Of a stretch of DNA of 64,000 nucleotides, positions 31,295 through 41,581 are shown piece after piece. Below the pieces are notes generated by a model. That model did not search any database. It had not been told where the DNA came from and was given only the letters and a program-made list of their open reading frames with translations. The position numbers were made by a program, and so were the translations under genes. Origin of the DNA: Rathayibacter sp. VKM Ac-2754 (GTDB lineage: Bacteria > Actinomycetota > Actinomycetes > Actinomycetales > Microbacteriaceae); assembly GCF_009807095.1 (NCBI RefSeq), contig NZ_WUCC01000005.1, positions 186,001 to 250,000 on the forward strand. The letters are read 5' to 3'. Numbering within the stretch: position 1 is the first letter of the stretch; each line of letters opens with the position of its first letter.

Positions 31295-33798
31295 GCGGCT
31301 CCTCCCGAAGCGTCTGCGACACCGGAAGCCGAAGCGATCGGCAGCTCCACCACCATGGTCAGCCCGCCGCCCGGGGTGTCCTCGGTCTCGAGCGTCCCGC
31401 CCATCCCCTCGGTGAACCCCTTCGACAGCGCGAGCCCGAGCCCCAGCCCGGTGGTGTTGTCGTCGTCCCCCAGCCGCTGGAACGGCACGAAGATCTCCTC
31501 CCGCCGCGCAGGTGCCACCCCCGGCCCGTGGTCGACGATGCGGATCTGCGCGGTGCGGCCGAAGGCGCTGGTCGACACCCGCACGCGCGTTCCATCGGGC
31601 GAGTAGCGCACCGCGTTCGCGAGCAGGTTCACCACCACCCGCTGCAGCAGCACGGCGTCGGCGAGCACCGGCGGGCCGTCGAGGTCGAGATCGAGGTCGA
31701 CCTCGCCCGGTCCGAGCCCCAGCTCGTCGAGCGCGGGCAGCACGACGTCGGCCGCGTCGAGAGGCGCGAGCGCCACGGCGAGCGCCCCCGCCTCGAGTCG
31801 CGTCACGTCGAGCAGATCCGTGACGAGCGCCGCGAGCGTCGTGAGGCTCTCGTCGGCCGTCGCGAGCAGCTCCGCCCGGTCGCGCTCGCTCCATTCGACG
31901 TCGCGCGAGCGCAGCCCGCTGACCGCCGCCGTGGCCGCTGCGAGGGGCCGCCGCAGATCGTGGCTGACCGCCGACAGCAGGGCGCTGCGCACCCGGTCGG
32001 TCTCGGCGAGCGGAGCCAGCGAGCTGGCCGTCTCGGTGAGTGCTTCGTTCTCGAGCACCGAGTCGAGCTGCGCCGCGACGACCTGCAGCAGGCGCCGCTC
32101 GCTGCCCTCGAGCTGGCGTCCGTGCAGCTCGAGCACCGCGTTCGCGCCGACCGCGATCCGCACGGGCTCCGCCTCCGGAACCGGCTCGCCGTCGACCGCG
32201 ACCACCGCGCCGTCGCGCAGCAGCCGCACCCCGGTCAGCCCGAACGCCTCGCGCGAGATCTCGAGGATCGCCTGCAGCGCCCCCTGCCCGCGGATGACGC
32301 CGCCCGCGATCGTCGCGAGCAGCTCCGACTCCGCACCCGATCGCTTCGCCGCCCGGGAGCGCCGCGCCGCGCGGTCGACCACCGCGCTCACCAGCGCCGC
32401 GTTCAGCACGTAGAGCACGAGCGCGAGCGCGTGCAGCGGCTCGTCGACGGTGATCGTGTAGAGCGGATCGACGAAGAAGAAGTCGAGCGTCAGACCCGAG
32501 AGCACGGCCGCGAACAACGCGGGCCACACGCCGCCGACCAGCGCGACGAGCACCACGAGCAGCTGGTACGAGAGCACATCGCTCGTGATCGATTCGTCGC
32601 TCCGGAGGCTCGACAGCAGCCAGGTGACCAGGGGGCCGCCCACGAGCGCCAGCGCCGTGCCGGCGAGCTTGCGGCGGAGGGTCAGCGCGCCGTCGAGCCG
32701 CGGCAGCACCGCGCTGCGCCCGGCCGCCGAGTGGCTGACGATGTGCACGTCGATGTTGCCGGACTCGCGGATCACCGTCGCGCCGATGCCCGGCGTGAGC
32801 GCCGAGGCGAGGCGGCTGCGGCGGCTGACGCCCAGCACCAGCTGCGTCGCGTTCACCGACCGCGCGAACTCGACGAGGGTGCGCGGCACGTCCTCTCCGA
32901 CGACCTGGTGGTAGCTGCCGCCGAGCGACTCGACGAGCGCGCGCTGCGCCTCGAGCACGTGCGGGCGCGGGGTCCGCAGCCCGTCGGGCGTGACCACGTG
33001 CACGGCGAGCAGATCGCCACCGGAGGCTCGCGCGGCGATCCGCGCACCGCGGCGCAGCAGGGTCTCGCCCTCGGGCCCTCCGGTGAGCGTCACGACCACG
33101 CGCTCGCGCGCCTCCCAGGTGCTGTCGATGCCGTGCTCGACGCGGTAGTCGCGTAGCGCGCTGTCGACCTCGTCGGCGAGCCAGAGCAGGGCGAGCTCGC
33201 GGAGCGCTGTCAGGTTGCCGAGGCGGAAGTAGTTCGAGAGCGCGGCGTCGATGCGCTCGGGCGGGTAGACCCGGCCGTCGGCGAGGCGGTCGCGGAGCGC
33301 CTGCGGGGCGAGGTCGACGACCTCGATCTGGTCGGCCGCCCGGAGCACCGCATCCGGGATCGTCTCGCGCTGGGGCGCCCCGGTGATCGCCTGCACGACG
33401 TCGTTGAGCGACTCGATGTGCTGGATGTTGACGGTCGAGAAGACCGTGATCCCGGCGTCGAGGAGCGCTCGCACGTCCTCCCAGCGCTTCTCGTGCACCG
33501 ACCCCGGGGCGTTGGTGTGGGCGAGCTCGTCGACCAGCGCGACCTCGGGGCGGCGGGCGAGCACCGCCTCCAGATCCATCTCGTCGAGCACGACCCCGCG
33601 GTGCTCGACCGTGCGCCGCGGGATCACCTCGAGCCCCTCGACCATGGCGGCCGTGGCCGCACGGCCGTGCGTCTCGACGACGGCGACCACGACGTCCCGG
33701 CCCTCGGCGGCGAGCCGGCGGCCCTCCTCGAGCATCGTGTAGGTCTTGCCGACGCCGGGCGCGGCCCCGAGCAGCACGCGCAGGCGGCCCTTCGTCAT
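31291..33798 (-). CDS. kdpD: Sensor histidine kinase KdpD
   Basis: An 835-residue kinase of full length. N-terminal KdpD domain with Walker A GAAPGVGKTYT (residues 11-21) and VDELAHTNAPG; a universal-stress-protein-like domain (about 245-365); four membrane helices (about 395-490); a GAF-like segment; then HisKA with SAVSHDLRRPLAAA (phospho-His) and HATPase with VVVNLLANAVRYSPDG, VDHGPGV and GLGLGLALSKG. It senses low potassium and cyclic-di-AMP-type signals in relatives, and phosphorylates KdpE. It follows kdpC after a 109-base gap that holds an R3 repeat. Confidence 0.95.
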   Translation of the reverse strand: MTKGRLRVLLGAAPGVGKTYTMLEEGRRLAAEGRDVVVAVVETHGRAATAAMVEGLEVIPRRTVEHRGVVLDEMDLEAVLARRPEVALVDELAHTNAPGSVHEKRWEDVRALLDAGITVFSTVNIQHIESLNDVVQAITGAPQRETIPDAVLRAADQIEVVDLAPQALRDRLADGRVYPPERIDAALSNYFRLGNLTALRELALLWLADEVDSALRDYRVEHGIDSTWEARERVVVTLTGGPEGETLLRRGARIAARASGGDLLAVHVVTPDGLRTPRPHVLEAQRALVESLGGSYHQVVGEDVPRTLVEFARSVNATQLVLGVSRRSRLASALTPGIGATVIRESGNIDVHIVSHSAAGRSAVLPRLDGALTLRRKLAGTALALVGGPLVTWLLSSLRSDESITSDVLSYQLLVVLVALVGGVWPALFAAVLSGLTLDFFFVDPLYTITVDEPLHALALVLYVLNAALVSAVVDRAARRSRAAKRSGAESELLATIAGGVIRGQGALQAILEISREAFGLTGVRLLRDGAVVAVDGEPVPEAEPVRIAVGANAVLELHGRQLEGSERRLLQVVAAQLDSVLENEALTETASSLAPLAETDRVRSALLSAVSHDLRRPLAAATAAVSGLRSRDVEWSERDRAELLATADESLTTLAALVTDLLDVTRLEAGALAVALAPLDAADVVLPALDELGLGPGEVDLDLDLDGPPVLADAVLLQRVVVNLLANAVRYSPDGTRVRVSTSAFGRTAQIRIVDHGPGVAPARREEIFVPFQRLGDDDNTTGLGLGLALSKGFTEGMGGTLETEDTPGGGLTMVVELPIASASGVADASGGAA

Positions 33799-33812
33799 GC
33801 TCCGGCCCCCAC

Positions 33813-33892
33813 TTTCGGCTCGCGGGATCGGCTCCGGCTCGCAGGATCGCGGCGTTCCGACGAGCCGAACGCGATTCTACGAGCCGGAGGTG
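33813..33892. repeat. CTCGCAGAA repeat element, family R3, copy 3 (inside the kdp operon)
   Basis: TTCGGCTCGCGGGATCGGCT and CCGGCTCGCAGGATCG are followed by the complementary GACGAGCCGAACGCGATTCT and ACGAGCCGGAG. It separates kdpC from kdpD. Confidence 0.8.
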
Positions 33893-33907
33893 CTCCGAGG
33901 GCTGCGC

Positions 33908-34510
33908 TCACAGCCGCGCGAGCGCCAGGTTCAGCTCGAGCACGTTCACCGTCTCGTCGCCGAGGACGCCGAGGTCGCGGCCCTGCACCGATTCGGCGAC
34001 GAGCGCGCGCACGCTCTCCTCGGGCAGTCCGCGCGCCTCGGCGACGCGGGCGACCTGCAGCTCGGCGTAGGCCGGGCTGATGTGCGGGTCGAGCCCCGAG
34101 GCGGAGGCGGTCAGCGCGTCGGCGGGCACCTCGGCCGGGTCGACCCCGTTGAAGTCCGTGATCGCCGCCCGGCGCTCCTCGATCGAGGCGACGAGGTCGG
34201 GGTTCGAGGGCCCGAGGTTCGAGCCGCTGGACGCGCTCGCGTCGTAGCCGTCGCCGGCCGCGGAGGGCCGCGACTGGAACCACTCCGGCAGCGGGTTCCC
34301 GTCGGCGTCCGTGAAGGACTGGCCGATGAGGGAGGAGCCGACGGGCGAGCCGTCGACGGTGAGCATCGAGCCGTTCGCCTGGGAGGCGAACGCGACCTGC
34401 CCGAGGCCGGTGACGGCGAGCGGGTAGACGACTCCGAGGGCGACAGTGAGCACGAGCATCGCGCGCAGCGCGACTCCGTACTGGCGGAGGCCCGAGCGGG
34501 TGGGATTCAT
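33908..34510 (-). CDS. kdpC: Potassium-transporting ATPase KdpC subunit
   Basis: A 200-residue protein from ATG 34510. One N-terminal membrane helix (about residues 12-34, AMLVLTVALGVVYPLAVTGL) is followed by the extracytoplasmic domain with SLIGQSFTDADGNPLPEWF, SRPSAAGDGYDASASSGSNLGPSNP and ALTASASGLDPHISPAYAELQV, all hallmark KdpC segments. It stabilises the KdpA-KdpB complex. The C-terminus VNVLELNLALARL is standard. It lies 25 bases after kdpB. Confidence 0.95.
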   Translation of the reverse strand: MNPTRSGLRQYGVALRAMLVLTVALGVVYPLAVTGLGQVAFASQANGSMLTVDGSPVGSSLIGQSFTDADGNPLPEWFQSRPSAAGDGYDASASSGSNLGPSNPDLVASIEERRAAITDFNGVDPAEVPADALTASASGLDPHISPAYAELQVARVAEARGLPEESVRALVAESVQGRDLGVLGDETVNVLELNLALARL

Positions 34511-34535
34511 GGGGGTTCTGCTTTCCGAGGAGGGT

Positions 34536-36653
34536 CTAGAAGCCGGGGAGGAGGGCGACGACGAGGTCGATCAGCTTGATCCCGATGAAGGGCGCGATCA
34601 CGCCTCCCAGCCCGTAGACGAGGAGGTTGCGGCTGAGGATCTTCGAGGCGCTCAGCGCCCGATAGGCGACGCCGCGCAGGGCCAGCGGGATGAGCACGAC
34701 GATCACCAGCGCGTTGAACACGATCGCCGAGAGGATCGCGGAGGACGGCGAGTGCAGCTGCATCACGTTCAGCACCGCGAGCCCCGGGAACACTCCGGCG
34801 AACATCGCCGGGATGATGGCGAAGTACTTCGCCACGTCGTTCGCGATCGAGAACGTGGTGAGCGCCCCGCGGGTGATCAGCAGCTGCTTGCCGATCCGCA
34901 CGATGTCGATGAGCTTGGTCGGGTCGGAGTCGAGGTCGACCATGTTGCCGGCCTCCTTCGCGGCCGAGGTGCCCGTGTTCATCGCCACGCCGACGTCGGC
35001 CTGAGCGAGCGCGGGGGCGTCGTTGGTGCCGTCTCCGGTCATCGCGACGAGGTTGCCGCCCTCCTGCTCCTTGCGGATGTAGGCGAGCTTCTGCTCGGGC
35101 GTGGCCTCGGCGAGGTAGTCGTCGACCCCGGCCTCCGCGGCGATCGCGCGAGCCGTGAGCGGGTTGTCGCCCGTGATCATCACGGTCCGGATGCCCATCG
35201 CGCGCAGGTCGGCGAAGCGCTCCTTGAGCCCCTCCTTCACCACGTCCTTCAGGTGCACGACGCCGAGGATCCGGCCGGCGCCCGACGCATCCTTCACGGC
35301 GACGACCAGCGGCGTGCCTCCGCTCTCGGAGATGCGGTGCACCTGCTCGTCGAGCTCGGCGGTCGCGCGCGCGTCGGCCTGGAGCCAGGCGGTCACGGCC
35401 GAGCCGGCGCCCTTGCGGATCTGCGAGCCGTCGGCGAGGTCGAGCCCGCTCATCCGGGTCTGCGCGGTGAACGGGACGACGACGGCGTCACCGGTCTCGG
35501 GCCGCAGCCCCGCGAGGTCCACGATCGACTTCCCCTCGGGAGTCGGGTCGCTGAGCGAGGAGGCGGCGGCCGCTCGCAGCAGCTCGCCGCGGTCGGTGCC
35601 GCCCACGGTCACGAACTCGGTCGCGCGCCGGTTGCCGTAGGTGATCGTGCCGGTCTTGTCGAGCAGAAGCGTGGTCACGTCGCCCGCCGCCTCGACCGCG
35701 CGACCCGACATCGCGAGCACGTTGCGCTGCACTAGCCGGTCCATGCCGGCGATGCCGATCGCCGAGAGCAGCGCGCCGATCGTGGTCGGGATGAGGCAGA
35801 CGAGCAGGGCGACCAGCACCGGCACGCTGACCGGAGCCGCTGCGTACGAGGCGATCGGGTTGAGCGTCAGCACGACCACGACGAACACGATCGAGAGACT
35901 CGCGAGCAGGATGTTCAGCGCGATCTCGTTCGGCGTCTTCTGCCGCGACGCTCCCTCGACCAGGCCGATCATCCGGTCGACGAAGGTCTCGCCCGGCTTC
36001 GACGTGATCCTCACGATGATGCGGTCCGACAGCACCCGCGTGCCGCCGGTGACGGCGCTGCGGTCGCCGCCCGACTCGCGCACGACCGGCGCCGACTCTC
36101 CGGTGATCGCCGACTCGTCGACGGAGGCGATGCCCCAGACGATGTCGCCGTCACCGGGCACGAGGTCGCCGGCCTCGACGACCACGTGATCGCCGAGCTG
36201 CAGATCGGCCGAGGAGACCTCGCGGACCTGCGCGTGCATCGCGGCTCCGTCGCCGGCCCGGTACTCGAGCAGACGGCGGGCCATGGTGCTGGTGCGGGTC
36301 TGCCGCAGGCTGTCGGCCTGCGCCTTGCCTCGCCCCTCCGCCACCGACTCAGCCAGGTTGGCGAAGAGCACGGTCAGCCAGAGCCAGATCGCGATGCCCC
36401 AGGTGAACGACGCCGGAACGGGCGCGCCGCCCGACTCCTGCGCCCCGCCGAGGAACGGCTCGGCGATCGCGAGCAGCGTGGTGAGCGCCGCACCGACCTC
36501 GACGAGGAACATCACGGGGTTCTTCACCATCAGGCGCGGGTCGAGCTTGCGGAACGCGCCGGGGAGCGCCGCGGTGACCTGCTCGAGGCTGAACGCCGAG
36601 GCGCCCCGCCTCGGGGCCCGCACGGGAGCCGGGCTTTCGAGTGTGCTGGTCAT
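34536..36653 (-). CDS. kdpB: Potassium-transporting P-type ATPase KdpB subunit
   Basis: A 705-residue P-type ATPase from ATG 36653. Actuator domain TGES motif ([10 protein letters not shown], about residue 170), phosphorylation site DKTGT in [14 protein letters not shown] (about 330), and hinge [18 protein letters not shown] (about 535). About seven membrane helices. It hydrolyses ATP to drive potassium uptake through KdpA. The length is typical. It starts 5 bases after the kdpA stop and lies in the order F-A-B-C. Confidence 0.97.
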   Translation of the reverse strand: MTSTLESPAPVRAPRRGASAFSLEQVTAALPGAFRKLDPRLMVKNPVMFLVEVGAALTTLLAIAEPFLGGAQESGGAPVPASFTWGIAIWLWLTVLFANLAESVAEGRGKAQADSLRQTRTSTMARRLLEYRAGDGAAMHAQVREVSSADLQLGDHVVVEAGDLVPGDGDIVWGIASVDESAITGESAPVVRESGGDRSAVTGGTRVLSDRIIVRITSKPGETFVDRMIGLVEGASRQKTPNEIALNILLASLSIVFVVVVLTLNPIASYAAAPVSVPVLVALLVCLIPTTIGALLSAIGIAGMDRLVQRNVLAMSGRAVEAAGDVTTLLLDKTGTITYGNRRATEFVTVGGTDRGELLRAAAASSLSDPTPEGKSIVDLAGLRPETGDAVVVPFTAQTRMSGLDLADGSQIRKGAGSAVTAWLQADARATAELDEQVHRISESGGTPLVVAVKDASGAGRILGVVHLKDVVKEGLKERFADLRAMGIRTVMITGDNPLTARAIAAEAGVDDYLAEATPEQKLAYIRKEQEGGNLVAMTGDGTNDAPALAQADVGVAMNTGTSAAKEAGNMVDLDSDPTKLIDIVRIGKQLLITRGALTTFSIANDVAKYFAIIPAMFAGVFPGLAVLNVMQLHSPSSAILSAIVFNALVIVVLIPLALRGVAYRALSASKILSRNLLVYGLGGVIAPFIGIKLIDLVVALLPGF

Positions 36654-36658
36654 GGGGG

Positions 36659-38332
36659 TTACTGGAGTCCTTCTGCGAGGGGTCCGAGTGCGAGCACGGG
36701 GAAGTAGGTGAGTGCGGTGACGATCACGGTGACGCCGACCAGCAGGCCGACGAACTGCGGCCGGTGGGTGGGCAGCGTGCCCGCGGTCGACGGAGTGGTG
36801 CCCTGCCTGGCGAGCGAGCCGGCGAGCGCCAGCACCATCACGATCGGCAGGAAGCGGCCGAGCAGCATCGCGACTCCGAGGGCCGTGTTGAACCACGGGG
36901 TGTTGGCGGTGAGCCCCGCGAACGCCGAGCCGTTGTTGTTCGCGGCCGAGGTGAAGGCGTAGAGCACCTCCGAGAGGCCGTGCAGCCCCGGGTTCCAGAT
37001 CGAGGTGCTCTCGACGTCGGCCCGCACGGCGGGGATCGCGAAGCTCAGCGCGGTCCCGGCGAGGACGAGGGTCGGCGTGATCAGGATGTAGAGGCTCGCG
37101 AGCTTGATCTCGTAGGGGCCGAGCTTCTTGCCCAGGTACTCCGGGGTGCGCCCGACGAGCAGCCCGCCGATGAACACGGCGAGGATCGCCAGCACGAGCA
37201 TCCCGTAGAGGCCGGAGCCGACGCCGCCCGGGGCGACCTCGCCGAGCATCATGTTGAGCATCGGCAGCATGCCGCCGAGCGCGGTGTAGGAGTCGTGCAT
37301 CGAGTTGACCGCGCCGGTCGAGGTCAGCGTGCTGGTCGCCCCGAACAGGGCCGAGCCGGCGATGCCGAAGCGCGTCTCCTTGCCCTCCATCGCGCCGCCC
37401 GCGGCCTGCGGAGCCGCACCGCTGCCCGCGAGCTCGAGGAGCGTGAGCGCCGTCAGCGAGACGACGAAGATCGTGGCCATCGCCGCGACGATCGCGTAGC
37501 CCTGCTTCGCGTTGCCGACCATCCGGCCGAAGGTGCGCGGCAGCGAGAACGGGATCGCCAGCATCAGGATCACCTGCAGCGCGCTGGTCCACGCCGTGGG
37601 GTTCTCGAACGGATGCGCCGAGTTGGCGTTGAAGAAGCCGCCGCCGTTGGTGCCGACCATCTTGATCGCCTCCTGCGACGCGACCGGACCGCCGGGGATG
37701 CTCTGCGTGCCGCCCGTGATCGTGGTGACGTCGGTGAATCCGCCGAAGTTCTGGATCACCCCGCCGGCCAGGAGGAGGACCGCCGAGATCACGGAGAGGG
37801 GGAGCAGCAGGCGGAGCGTCCCGCGGGTGAGGTCGACCCAGAAGTTGCCGATCGAGGCGCTGTTCCGGCGGGCGAAGCCGCGCACCAGCGCGATCGCGAC
37901 GGCGATGCCGACTCCCGCCGAGACGAAGTTCTGCACGGCGAGGCCGAGCAGCTGCACCGAGTAGCCCATCGTCACATCGGGCGAGTACGACTGCCAGTTC
38001 GTGTTGGTGACGAACGAGACCGCCGTGTTGAACGACAGCCCCTCGGGGATCGCGGGGAACCCGAGCGAGTAGGGCAGAAGTGCCTGGGCGCGCTGCAGCG
38101 CGTAGACGAGGAGCACGCCGATGAGCGAGAACGCGAGCACCCCGCGGAGGTAGGCGCTCCAGCTCTGCTCGGCACGCGGGTCGACGCCGATGACGCGGTA
38201 GAAGCCGCGCTCGACGGCGAGATCTCTGGTCGTCGTGTAGATGTGCGCCATGTAGTCGCCGAGCGGGCGGTGGAGGAGGACGAGGATCAGGGCGACGGAG
38301 GCGACCTGCAGGATCGCGAGGAAGGTGTCCAT
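36659..38332 (-). CDS. kdpA: Potassium-transporting ATPase KdpA subunit
   Basis: A 557-residue membrane protein from ATG 38332 with about ten helices. The four pore loops of the Trk/KdpA superfamily are visible: [49 protein letters not shown], and the [23 protein letters not shown] region. It forms the potassium selectivity filter of the high-affinity Kdp pump. Its ATG overlaps the kdpF stop (ATGA). Confidence 0.97.
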   Translation of the reverse strand: MDTFLAILQVASVALILVLLHRPLGDYMAHIYTTTRDLAVERGFYRVIGVDPRAEQSWSAYLRGVLAFSLIGVLLVYALQRAQALLPYSLGFPAIPEGLSFNTAVSFVTNTNWQSYSPDVTMGYSVQLLGLAVQNFVSAGVGIAVAIALVRGFARRNSASIGNFWVDLTRGTLRLLLPLSVISAVLLLAGGVIQNFGGFTDVTTITGGTQSIPGGPVASQEAIKMVGTNGGGFFNANSAHPFENPTAWTSALQVILMLAIPFSLPRTFGRMVGNAKQGYAIVAAMATIFVVSLTALTLLELAGSGAAPQAAGGAMEGKETRFGIAGSALFGATSTLTSTGAVNSMHDSYTALGGMLPMLNMMLGEVAPGGVGSGLYGMLVLAILAVFIGGLLVGRTPEYLGKKLGPYEIKLASLYILITPTLVLAGTALSFAIPAVRADVESTSIWNPGLHGLSEVLYAFTSAANNNGSAFAGLTANTPWFNTALGVAMLLGRFLPIVMVLALAGSLARQGTTPSTAGTLPTHRPQFVGLLVGVTVIVTALTYFPVLALGPLAEGLQ

Positions 38333-38421
38333 CAGAAGCGCTCCGGCTTCACGAGGGCTGCGACGAGGTACCCGATCGCGCCGATCGCGAGGATCGCGGC
38401 GAGGGAGTCGAAGACGATCAT
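38332..38421 (-). CDS. kdpF: KdpF small membrane subunit
   Basis: A 29-residue peptide (ATG 38421) with a single membrane helix, [19 protein letters not shown], and ending KPERF, the standard KdpF end. It stabilises the KdpABC complex in the lipid bilayer. It overlaps kdpA at its stop and the 45-codon upstream gene at its start by four bases each, so translation is coupled. Confidence 0.92.
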   Translation of the reverse strand: MIVFDSLAAILAIGAIGYLVAALVKPERF

Positions 38422-38555
38422 TCGACGTCCTCGCTGATCGCCGCGCGAGGGCCGGAAGCGCGCGGCGTGGGCGCGAGCTTCTCGACCCCCTTGGCGATGA
38501 CGCCGACGAGCGCGAAGACGGCGAGGACGCCGATCACGTAGACAAGGTCGAGCAC
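38418..38555 (-). CDS. 45-residue membrane peptide leading the kdp operon
   Basis: The frame starts at GTG 38555, with GGAG about seven bases upstream, and ends in TGA 38418-38420 overlapping the kdpF ATG. The product has one membrane helix ([19 protein letters not shown], residues about 3-21) and a charged tail with KGVEKLAP and AISEDVE. It is not KdpF, which follows it, and I do not recognise a named family. Its place as the first gene of the operon with translational coupling suggests an accessory or regulatory subunit of the Kdp pump. Confidence 0.65.
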   Translation of the reverse strand: MLDLVYVIGVLAVFALVGVIAKGVEKLAPTPRASGPRAAISEDVE

Positions 38556-38917
38556 GAGAACTCCATCCGGGGGCGGAGGACGCCCCCGAGTGCGGAGGCG
38601 TCCGACCGGCCCACGGCGAGTGCGGGGCCGGCACGAGTCCTGATGCAACACCCGCCGCCGGCGCCGCGGAGGGGTCCTAACGCCTTCCATACGCGTCGCC
38701 CGTCGTCCCTCACGGTCTCCTCACGGAGACGCGTCCGCGCGCGCGGCGACCGCCTGCTCCGAGCCGATCGATCCGTCGAGGACGGGCCGTCCGCGTCGCT
38801 GACACGGGCCATCTGCGACGGATCGATCGCCTCGACCACCCCGCTCAGCGCGCCGGCGGCTGATCAGGGCGTGAAGCGAGCCGACCGCGCAGGCTGCGGG
38901 CGCCCTATCCTCCTGCC
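38556..38917. promoter_or_regulatory. Divergent gap upstream of kdp, with long inverted repeat
   Basis: 362 bases hold the kdp promoter side and the start region of the gene at 38918. A 14-base perfect inverted repeat, CGATCGATCCGTCG at 38765-38778 and CGACGGATCGATCG at 38816-38829, encloses 37 bases. The left arm recurs at 19013-19026. CTCACGGTCTCCTCACGGAG near 38710 contains two direct CTCACGG copies. No gene was seen. Confidence 0.6.
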
Positions 38918-39976
38918 ATGAGTGTGACCGCCGGCTCCACGCGCGTCGTCCGTCCGGCCCCTCGGTCGCAGACCGATCGACTCGTGGTTCCCGATGCCCT
39001 GCGGGGCATCGCCATCGTCGCCATGCTGATCGCGCACGCGATGCCCCTCGTGCCGAGTCTGCGTGCCGGGGCGATCGGCTTCGTCGCGGGGAACGTCAAC
39101 GACCTCGCCTCGCCGCTCTTCGCCCTCGTGATGGGGATGTCGGCCGCGCTGGTCCTCGCCCGTCCCGGCGCCTCCGGCCGTCGGGTCGTGCTGCAGAACC
39201 TCGCCCGCGCGGCGATCCTCATCGGACTCGGACTGTGGCTGAGCACCTGGGCGACGTGGATCGCGATCGTCCTGGCCTTCCTCGGCGTCACGCTCGCGAT
39301 CGGGACGCCGATCCTCCTCCTCCGCTCCCGCGTCGTCGCCGCGATCACGGTGGTGATCGTCGTGGTCGGCGCACCGCTGAACGCCGCCGTCGCCGCCGCG
39401 GCCGATCCGCTGGTCCTGTACTCGCCGACCCCGGCGGGCTACGCGCTCACCTGGCTCTTCACCGGGCCGAACTACCGCGTGACGAACCTGCTGCCCTTCT
39501 TCCTCCTCGGCGCGCTGCTGCTGCGCCACGGCTTCCGGCGCGACCGCCTCCTCGCCGTGCTCGCCGTCGTCGCCGTGCTCGCCTATCCGATGCGACCGCT
39601 CCTCGAGCGGGTGACGGGCAAAGACTCCGTCTCGGGGAGCCACCTCGACACCCTGCACGACCTCGGGCTCGTCCTCGCCGTCCACGTGGCCGTCGTCCTG
39701 CTCACGACCGTCCGAGCCGCCCCCCGCGCCGCGATCGAGGCCGGCCTCGTGCCCTTCCGCGCGGTCGGGTCGCTCTCCCTCTCGGTCTACGTGCTGCAGG
39801 TCGCCGTCGTCGCCGCACTGGCGGGCGCCGGCTACGGATATGCGGTGGACACACCCTGGGCCTTCGCCGTGCTGGTGCTCGGGGTCTGGCTCGCGGGAGT
39901 GCTGTGGTGGCGCTTCTGCGGTACCGGTCCGATCGAGTGGGTGACCGGCAGGCTCACCCGGCTCCTCGTGCGGTGA
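38918..39976 (+). CDS. Multipass acyltransferase-like membrane protein (DUF1624/YeiB-type)
   Basis: A 352-residue protein from ATG 38918 with about ten membrane helices. It opens with VVPDALRGIAIVAMLIAH, the D-x-x-R-G-I-A motif of heparan-alpha-glucosaminide N-acetyltransferase-like and YeiB/DUF418-like proteins, with the His in the first helix. Further segments include NDLASPLFALVMGMSAALVL and FRAVGSLSLSVYVLQVAV. Such proteins are believed to move acyl groups across the membrane to sugars or other acceptors. Substrate unknown. It is monocistronic and convergent with the LuxR gene. Confidence 0.8.
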   Translation: MSVTAGSTRVVRPAPRSQTDRLVVPDALRGIAIVAMLIAHAMPLVPSLRAGAIGFVAGNVNDLASPLFALVMGMSAALVLARPGASGRRVVLQNLARAAILIGLGLWLSTWATWIAIVLAFLGVTLAIGTPILLLRSRVVAAITVVIVVVGAPLNAAVAAAADPLVLYSPTPAGYALTWLFTGPNYRVTNLLPFFLLGALLLRHGFRRDRLLAVLAVVAVLAYPMRPLLERVTGKDSVSGSHLDTLHDLGLVLAVHVAVVLLTTVRAAPRAAIEAGLVPFRAVGSLSLSVYVLQVAVVAALAGAGYGYAVDTPWAFAVLVLGVWLAGVLWWRFCGTGPIEWVTGRLTRLLVR

Positions 39977-40054
39977 TCGGTGCTCGGCCCGGGTCCTCGG
40001 GCACGATGCAGGACGGGGCGGTGAGCGGAGGCCGCGCGGCGCGCCGGGCGACGC

Positions 40055-41581
40055 TCAGCGCGGACGGTGCAGGTGGCGCAGCTCGGTGCGGGAGCTGACG
40101 CCGAGCTTGCGGTAGACGGTGCGGAGCTGGGTCTTGACCGTGTTGACGCTCACCCCGAGAGCGGCGGCGATCTCGCTGGTGCTCTCGCCGGCGGCGGCGT
40201 GCTCGGCGACGGCCCGCTCGCGACGGCTCAGCGCCGTCCCCGTCGCGCGCTCGAAGCCCTCGCTGACGATCGTGAGGCGCTCGGACACGTCCGCGGCACC
40301 CAGCTCATCGAAGAGCACCGCGACCTCGCTCCGGAGCTCGGCGGGGAGGAACGCGAACGGGTAGTAGTAGCGGTGAGCGTGAGCGATTCCCACCGCCTCG
40401 GACAGGAGCTCGGAGCGCTGCGCGGCGTCGCTCGTGGCGATCGCGGTCGCGATCAGCGATGTGACGAGCACGCGGGGTCGGGAGCGGTCCACGCCCAGCA
40501 GGGGGGCGGCGAGCTGCAGCGCGGCGCGCGATCGGCCGGCGCGCGCGAGCCGCGCCGCGTGGACGGCGGCGGGGAACTGGCGGAGGAAGTGGGCGGACGC
40601 CGTGGGGCGGTCCGTGGTGTCCGGCCGCCCGAGCTCCTCCGCTCGCGCCGAGAAGAGCAGCCGCGAGATCCGGATGTACGCGACGTTGACGGAGTCGGTC
40701 CTCTGGGCCTGCGGGAGATCGGCGACGAAGGTGTCCAGCTCGTTGCGGAGCATCCGCGCGGCGTGCGGGTCTCTGATCGCGGTCGCGCTGGTGAAGAAGT
40801 ACGCCGCCCAGTGCAGCGACCTCGCGAAGCTGCCGACCCCGTCGAAGAAGTCCGCGGTGGAGGGGAGCAGCTGGGCGGTCCGGACCAGCGAGGTCGCGAA
40901 GCGCGCCTTGACCGAGAAGTCGGGCTCCCACCAGTCGCCGGGGCGCTCGGGAGGTCGCTTGTCGAGCCAGGTCTGCGCGCTGGCGATGCGGCCGTGGAGA
41001 GCGTGCAGGTAGGCGATCGCGCCGGCGGAGGCACGCTGCATCATCCTGTGCCCGACGCTGGCCGCCCAGTCCCAGCTCTCGACGTAGTCGAGGACGGCGG
41101 CGTCGAGCTCGCCCGCGTGCTCGAGAGCGAGACCCCACTGGTAGTGGAACTCCGCCAGGGCCCCCGCGAGCGGCGAATCGGACTCGAGGGGCTGCCGGCG
41201 ACGGAGCTCGTGCGCCGCCGTCACCAGGCGCACGACGTCCGCGCCCGCGCCGGCGAAGCGCGCGGCGGCGATCCGAGCGGTCAGGAGGGCGAGGCGGTCG
41301 ATGGCGTCGCCCCGGGTCGCCTCGGTGAGGACCAGCCGGTACCCGGCGGAGAGGTCGGGGCCGCCGAGCATCCGCAGGACGTACTCCCGCCCGAACCGCA
41401 GCCGGGGATGGCCGTCCAGGATCGGATCGGGGAGCGTCTCAAGGACTGCGAGGAGCTCCCGAGGAGCGTCCTGCAGCAGCTCGACCCAGGAGCGGCCGAG
41501 GATCTCGACCACCGTGTCCCACTGCTCGGCGGAGGCGGCCGCTCGCAGGCGGTCCTTCGCGAGGAGGTCGACCGGTTCCAT
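40055..41581 (-). CDS. LuxR family transcriptional regulator with large helical sensor
   Basis: A 508-residue protein from ATG 41581. The first 440 residues are all-helical, with repeated A-L-rich helices resembling TPR/MalT-like sensor arms, but without a P-loop. The C-terminal 60 residues are a GerE/LuxR helix-turn-helix: LSRRERAVAEHAAAGESTSE, IAAALGVSVNTVKTQLRTVY and RKLGVSSRTEL. Effector and targets are unknown. It is divergent from the Ddn-like oxidoreductase gene (250 bases), which is a candidate target. Confidence 0.85.
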   Translation of the reverse strand: MEPVDLLAKDRLRAAASAEQWDTVVEILGRSWVELLQDAPRELLAVLETLPDPILDGHPRLRFGREYVLRMLGGPDLSAGYRLVLTEATRGDAIDRLALLTARIAAARFAGAGADVVRLVTAAHELRRRQPLESDSPLAGALAEFHYQWGLALEHAGELDAAVLDYVESWDWAASVGHRMMQRASAGAIAYLHALHGRIASAQTWLDKRPPERPGDWWEPDFSVKARFATSLVRTAQLLPSTADFFDGVGSFARSLHWAAYFFTSATAIRDPHAARMLRNELDTFVADLPQAQRTDSVNVAYIRISRLLFSARAEELGRPDTTDRPTASAHFLRQFPAAVHAARLARAGRSRAALQLAAPLLGVDRSRPRVLVTSLIATAIATSDAAQRSELLSEAVGIAHAHRYYYPFAFLPAELRSEVAVLFDELGAADVSERLTIVSEGFERATGTALSRRERAVAEHAAAGESTSEIAAALGVSVNTVKTQLRTVYRKLGVSSRTELRHLHRPR

